From an uncultured bacterium (GTDB lineage Bacteria; Vulcanimicrobiota; Xenobia; Xenobiales; Xenobiaceae), in the NCBI GenBank assembly GCA_934636825.1, contig CAKUBG010000007.1:28749-92748 (forward strand): a DNA stretch of 64,000 nucleotides, given 5' to 3'. Position 1 is the stretch's first letter. Every line of letters begins with the position of its first letter. Shown here piece after piece: positions 60,501-64,000 of the stretch. The notes beneath the pieces are model-generated. The model was not told where the DNA came from. It did no database searches and worked only from the letters and a program-made list of their open reading frames with translations. Made by a program: the position numbers and the translations under genes.

Positions 60501-61661
60501 CTATTTTTGCTTTTGCTTATGTTTTTCTATAGCCTGAGCAAAAATATTAAGCATATTTTTGGCTTGTTTTTCAGGAGTAAAGAGCTGGGCTCGCTCCAAA
60601 CCGGCTTTTATTTTCTCAGCAAATAATTCTTGCTTTTCGGCACTGCGTCTGTATTGCAAAATAAAACGCAATTTTTCTACCATATCTTCTTGGTTGTCAG
60701 CTTCATAGTAGAAAGGCACTTCGCCGCCTACTTCTGGTAAAGGCTCGCGATTTACCGAGAAAATGGGCGCTTGACAATTCATAGCCTCAATTAAAGGCAA
60801 GAAGAAGCCTTCATATCTGGAAACAGCCGCCAAACAATCGCAATAAGAATATGGCTCAAGCATACCTTCGTTGGAAATGCGTCCAGTCCATAGCACACGC
60901 CCTGGAAGTTTATCAAGATAGCCCCTTATTTCCTGAATATATTTTGTATGCTCGTCGGGGAAGAGTCTCTTCCAGAAGCTAATACCGTCTTTAGGTTCGT
61001 TGCCTACAATTAAAATTTTATGAGTAAATTCTTCACGTAAAGTATATAAGGCTTTGAGTAAGGACAATAAATCTTTATTTTCGTCATAAGCATTGCCTAC
61101 GAAAAAAAGAAAAGGTGATCCTCCGGTTACTTTATCCATATACTGGCGCCGCTTTTGCTCGTCTCTGTATTGAGGTTCGGCAGCTTTCTTATAATAAATG
61201 TCGTTGATACCATTATAAACAACCGTAAGTTGTGTATGTTCTGTTTGAGAAGAAAAGTATTTTAGAAAGTTTTCTTTCACATAGTTAGTAATGGCGACAA
61301 CTTGATCAAATTCTTTGTTGATTTTTGTCCAATCTCGATAAGCTTTTTTGCCTGATTCTGCCTTCCAAGGCCTAACATCATGTACAGTTAAAACTTTGGC
61401 GCAAGGCAAATATATGTCGGCGCGATCCCAAGGATACCAGCATATATCTAAATCTTGCGGCGCCTCTTTAAATGTAGAGCAAGCTCCCAAGTGGCCCACT
61501 TCTTGCTTTATATCTTCTAATAAATGGGGCTTAAAAGTTAAGAAAAAAAGCTCATCTTGCTCTGATTTTACCGCTTGGTATCCTTGTAAAAAATTGCGAA
61601 CCACCATGCCCATACCGCGTTTATCTCTGGGCAAAAAAGTAGCGTCTATACCTATGCGCAT
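60501..61661 (-). CDS. GT4 family glycosyltransferase
   Basis: This 386-residue GT-B enzyme has an N-terminal 'MRIGIDATFLPRDKRGMG' followed by 'VLTVHDVRPW'. The C-terminal half has 'LFFVGNAYDENKDLLSLLKAL' and the nucleotide-binding 'AAVSRYEGFFLPLIEAMNCQAPIFSVNREPLPEVGG' with the E-x7-E pattern. It probably extends an LPS core or other glycan chain. I chose ATG 61661 over one 15 codons upstream because it begins at the normal first strand. It precedes hldE. Confidence 0.9.
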   Translation of the reverse strand: MRIGIDATFLPRDKRGMGMVVRNFLQGYQAVKSEQDELFFLTFKPHLLEDIKQEVGHLGACSTFKEAPQDLDICWYPWDRADIYLPCAKVLTVHDVRPWKAESGKKAYRDWTKINKEFDQVVAITNYVKENFLKYFSSQTEHTQLTVVYNGINDIYYKKAAEPQYRDEQKRRQYMDKVTGGSPFLFFVGNAYDENKDLLSLLKALYTLREEFTHKILIVGNEPKDGISFWKRLFPDEHTKYIQEIRGYLDKLPGRVLWTGRISNEGMLEPYSYCDCLAAVSRYEGFFLPLIEAMNCQAPIFSVNREPLPEVGGEVPFYYEADNQEDMVEKLRFILQYRRSAEKQELFAEKIKAGLERAQLFTPEKQAKNMLNIFAQAIEKHKQKQK

Positions 61662-61739
61662 TATGTTTGTACTCTCTTGGCAAAAAATATCGCTTGATTC
61701 TAACACACTTTTTATGCCTTCAAGGCTGTTTTGACTATT

Positions 61740-61905
61740 TTTTTGTCTATCAATTGCTTATTACAATGCTTTATATGTTGTATATGCTTGTGTAAATATT
61801 GTGCATATTTTATATTTATAAATACGTATTATATTTTAATAGTGAATTTAGTTGGTATGTCTTTATGTATATAATTATTTAGTTAATATATATATAAGTT
61901 GAAAA
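61740..61905. other. Very AT-rich divergent region
   Basis: Between the leftward GT4 start and the rightward small membrane protein this stretch is almost only A and T (e.g. TATATTTATAAATA and TATATATATA). It contains several possible -10 boxes. No DnaA-box cluster was seen. It probably holds promoters or UP-like elements for one or both genes. Confidence 0.6.
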
Positions 61906-61966
61906 CGGCCAAAAATACCTTGGCTGCGGCAGGCCTCGGCTGTTGGTGTTAAGAAAAAAAACAATT

Positions 61967-62389
61967 ATGAAATGGCCTGCCGCTTTGTTGCGCTCCGGAT
62001 TGATACATTTTGCTGCCGTGCTCATATGTTTAGCTGCGGCTGTGTTTATTTGGGCTTTTTTGCAAAATCCGTTCAATCTATACCGAACCGGACTAGAAAC
62101 GCATCATCCGCGCTTATTGCTTTATGGAAGCGCCTTGGTGGGGGCAGGCTTTGCCTCCTGGACTTGCGCTTGCTTAGCTTCGTCTAAGCTTATGTATATT
62201 TATACGCCCTTAGCCTTGGCTGCTTTAGCCTACACAAACTCTTGCCAAGGGTATGCTTTGGCTGCTTGCGTAGTGTTTTTGTGGCTTTTGTTGGCTCATT
62301 TACTGCATTCGGGCCTAATTGGTCAAGAGCAAGCGGCAGCCTCTGGTACTGCGCCAAAGGGCCTTGAAGAGGCGCAATCTATCAATTGA
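61967..62389 (+). CDS. Small unknown membrane protein
   Basis: This 140-residue protein (from ATG 61967) has a hydrophobic N-terminus 'SGLIHFAAVLICLAAAVFIWAFL', two further hydrophobic segments around 55-80 and 85-100, and a short polar tail. It could be a three- to four-helix membrane protein. A TTG at 61943 would extend it by eight residues. The last 67 bases overlap the convergent HD gene. I recognise no family. Confidence 0.5.
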   Translation: MKWPAALLRSGLIHFAAVLICLAAAVFIWAFLQNPFNLYRTGLETHHPRLLLYGSALVGAGFASWTCACLASSKLMYIYTPLALAALAYTNSCQGYALAACVVFLWLLLAHLLHSGLIGQEQAAASGTAPKGLEEAQSIN

Positions 62390-62931
62390 CTTAAAGCCAA
62401 GGCTTCCGGTTCGGTAAGCTTTTCGGCTAAATACGTGTGAGCCGATTTTACAAATTCTGCAAAAGAAATTTCCGGAAATTTCTTTGTATAGGCCGCAGCT
62501 TGCAAAGCCATATCCAATTTATCCAGGGCATGGACAAATTGGGCTTCTTTAGTAGCGTTGGCTTGATATTCCTGAAAGCGCTCTTGCATTAGGTGTCCAT
62601 TGGGGAGTGGCCCACTTATTTGTTTAAATGCACTACTTTCACGCCCGGCTTTATCTTGTGGCGCTACTTGGTCATAAGGAGTAAGATCGCCAACCATAGC
62701 TTCCGCCCAATCGTGGACTAAAGCTATTTCTACTGCTTTGGCTCTATCCAAATTGGCTGGACACAAAGATAAAGCCAAAACGGCCACTCCCCAGCTATGA
62801 GCTGCTACGCTTTCAGGATGGTTTAGCCCTACGCGCAACCAGCCGGAGCGTAGCACTTCTTTTAGGGCTGGCACCATTTGCAAAGCTGTCCACAGGCTTG
62901 TGGCCGCTTGGCCATTATCTGTATTTAACAT
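62323..62931 (-). CDS. HD-domain nucleotide phosphohydrolase, YfbR/HDDC2-like
   Basis: This 202-residue protein has 'HPESVAAHSWGVAVLAL' (first His) and 'EIALVHDWAEAMVGDLTPYD' (HD motif), with a final metal Asp in 'HALDKLDMALQA'. That is the layout of YfbR-type 5'-deoxynucleotidases and their eukaryotic HDDC2 relatives, which dephosphorylate deoxynucleoside monophosphates. It may take part in nucleotide-pool balance. It is followed 21 bp upstream by the SDR stop and read in the same direction. Confidence 0.85.
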   Translation of the reverse strand: MLNTDNGQAATSLWTALQMVPALKEVLRSGWLRVGLNHPESVAAHSWGVAVLALSLCPANLDRAKAVEIALVHDWAEAMVGDLTPYDQVAPQDKAGRESSAFKQISGPLPNGHLMQERFQEYQANATKEAQFVHALDKLDMALQAAAYTKKFPEISFAEFVKSAHTYLAEKLTEPEALALSQLIDCASSRPFGAVPEAAACS

Positions 62932-62952
62932 AGTTTCAATCTCTATTTTTCT

Positions 62953-63771
62953 TTAGGTGCAAATAAGCTTAACAGTCCAATCAAAGAGCCAATCGGGCAC
63001 ATATTTTTTAAAGAAAAGGAGCACTTTAGCGTCAAGCGGCCCAGCATAGCGCAATTTAGGATGCTTGCTGCTGACAGCTTTAACTACAAGTTTAGCAATG
63101 TAGTCTGGGGAGCCGACGATGGCGTCGCTGTAATTAAGCTTTAACACTTTGCTCATTTTGGCGCAAACTGCCGCGTAAGGCCCCTGAGCGGAATTTTCTT
63201 CCATCTTTTTTATGGCAATATCTGACCATTCCGAGCGAATAACGCCAGGTTCAATTAAAACAACTTTGATACCATAGGAAGCTACTTCGTGGCGCAAGCT
63301 GTCGGAAAGAGCTTCTACAGCTCGCTTGGAAGCGTAATACCAAGATCCCATAGGCGTATAAATCTGGCCACCCATAGAAGAAATATTGATAATGTGGCCA
63401 TTTTGTTGCTGACGCATAAAAGGCAGCACTTCTCTGGTCATAGTAGCTAAACCAAAGACATTTACTTCAAATTGGCGATGAGCTTCTTCGTTGCTCACAT
63501 CTTCAAAAGCGCCGTAAGAACCGTAGCCGGCGTTATTTACCAAAGCATCTATACGTCCGGCTTCTTCCATTACTTTACCTACGCAAGTAGCGCATGAAGC
63601 GGGATCGGTAACGTCTAAATAAAGTGGACGTAAGCCGAGTTTAACAAGTTCTTCTAAACGCTCTTGACGACGAGCTGCACCGTAAACTGTCCAGCCACGC
63701 TGCAAAAGGGCCCTGGCTGTAGCTGCGCCTATACCTGAAGAGGCGCCGGTAATTAAACAAACTTTGCTCAC
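62953..63771 (-). CDS. Short-chain dehydrogenase/reductase
   Basis: This 272-residue classical SDR has 'ITGASSGIGAATARAL' (TGxxxGxG), 'NNAGYGSYG' and the catalytic 'YYASKRAVEAL' (YxxxK) with Ser in 'ISSMGG'. It probably reduces a lipid-like or steroid-like carbonyl; the C-terminal hydrophobic end ('LLFFKKYVPDWLFDWTVKL') is reminiscent of membrane-associated SDRs. I chose GTG 63771 because GAGG is six bases upstream. The substrate is unknown. Confidence 0.9.
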   Translation of the reverse strand: MSKVCLITGASSGIGAATARALLQRGWTVYGAARRQERLEELVKLGLRPLYLDVTDPASCATCVGKVMEEAGRIDALVNNAGYGSYGAFEDVSNEEAHRQFEVNVFGLATMTREVLPFMRQQQNGHIINISSMGGQIYTPMGSWYYASKRAVEALSDSLRHEVASYGIKVVLIEPGVIRSEWSDIAIKKMEENSAQGPYAAVCAKMSKVLKLNYSDAIVGSPDYIAKLVVKAVSSKHPKLRYAGPLDAKVLLFFKKYVPDWLFDWTVKLICT

Positions 63772-64000
63772 AACATACCTCAAATACTTTTTCTTTTATA
63801 CCGCGCTTCTATTTTGGCTTTGATTTTTCTCTTCCTTTGCCTAGTTGTTGCTTTTTATTCTGTTTTTGCCAAGTGCATAAGTGTAAAAAATTTTCCCGTC
63901 CTTATTTTCCGCGCAGTCGGCTCTGTTAATTGTAAAATCAAGTTGAACACATAAAAAAACCATAGCACCGCCCATGTGGTAGAGTATATCTGCAAACAAA
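63772..64000. other. Intergenic region at the right edge
   Basis: No gene is supported here. A possible 44-codon frame on the minus strand (about 63850-63980) has no ribosome-binding site and no family pattern. The SDR promoter must lie in this stretch. Confidence 0.35.

Noticed and set aside
61740..61905. Replication origin
   Set aside because: AT-rich, but no cluster of DnaA boxes (TTATNCACA) and no dnaA, dnaN or parAB neighbours.
63850..63980. 44-residue minus-strand ORF at the right edge
   Set aside because: No ribosome-binding site, no signal peptide or motif; more likely promoter region of the SDR gene.

Overview
The window reads as a chromosomal segment of a diderm (Gram-negative-type) bacterium of moderate GC. 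Evidence for an outer membrane and LPS: an LpxB-family lipid A disaccharide synthase-like protein, the bifunctional heptose enzyme HldE, two GT9 heptosyltransferase-like proteins with other sugar transferases, and a porin-like beta-barrel protein in a zinc-uptake operon. The lineage cannot be fixed from the sequence. The LpxB relative resembles the type I know from Cyanobacteria and several deep-branching phyla. A nuclease and its neighbour look like gut Clostridia proteins, which suggests a host-associated organism of an uncommon phylum (Riflebacteria or similar is a guess). No tRNA, rRNA, CRISPR array, insertion sequence or prophage was recognised.

Layout. 1-5.0 kb: a ComEC-like C-terminal fragment, a polytopic membrane protein, a GT2 glycosyltransferase, and ruvA-ruvB. 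5.1-12.8 kb: a secreted S46 dipeptidyl-peptidase of the DPP11 specificity class, a KtrA/TrkA-TrkH potassium uptake pair, a HAMP-type membrane protein, a DnaQ-like exonuclease with a BRCT domain, and a low-complexity anchored protein. 13-21 kb: an ABC exporter, a secreted nuclease with a small partner gene, comM, a PH-domain protein, and a nifS-nifU-like iron-sulfur pair followed by a small Cys-rich protein. 21-27 kb: a copper-amine-oxidase-N-like secreted protein, aroC, a small unknown, a glycine-zipper protein behind a long structured leader, and a transglutaminase-like protein. 27.4-31.5 kb: a putative RiPP locus, the most novel part. 31.7-35.4 kb: four pseudopilin genes. 35.4-40.1 kb: a zinc uptake operon on the minus strand. 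40.3-42.8 kb: a glgC and a degenerate glgC paralogue. 43-51 kb, minus strand: a MATE exporter, dihydropyrimidinase, aspS, and three sugar transferases. 51.3-57.7 kb: a GT39-like membrane protein and a type IIA topoisomerase pair. 57.7-64 kb: the LpxB-like protein, hldE, a GT4 enzyme, a small membrane protein, an HD phosphohydrolase and an SDR.

Most notable. Two secreted proteins with His-Xaa-Asn-rich C-terminal tails share an FELPL motif just before a Sec-type hydrophobic segment. They lie directly upstream of a protein with an apparently intact SPASM iron-sulfur domain and a PqqD-like (RRE) C-terminus, in which the radical-SAM CxxxCxxC motif has been lost; a MarR regulator follows. This looks like an undescribed relative of the His-Xaa-Ser and three-residue-cyclophane RiPP systems, in which the local maturase may be a catalytically altered or scaffold-type subunit. 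Secondary points are the IscU-like scaffold lacking its third cluster cysteine, the structured leader of the glycine-zipper gene, the GlgC/GlgD-like pair, and the zinc operon with its porin.
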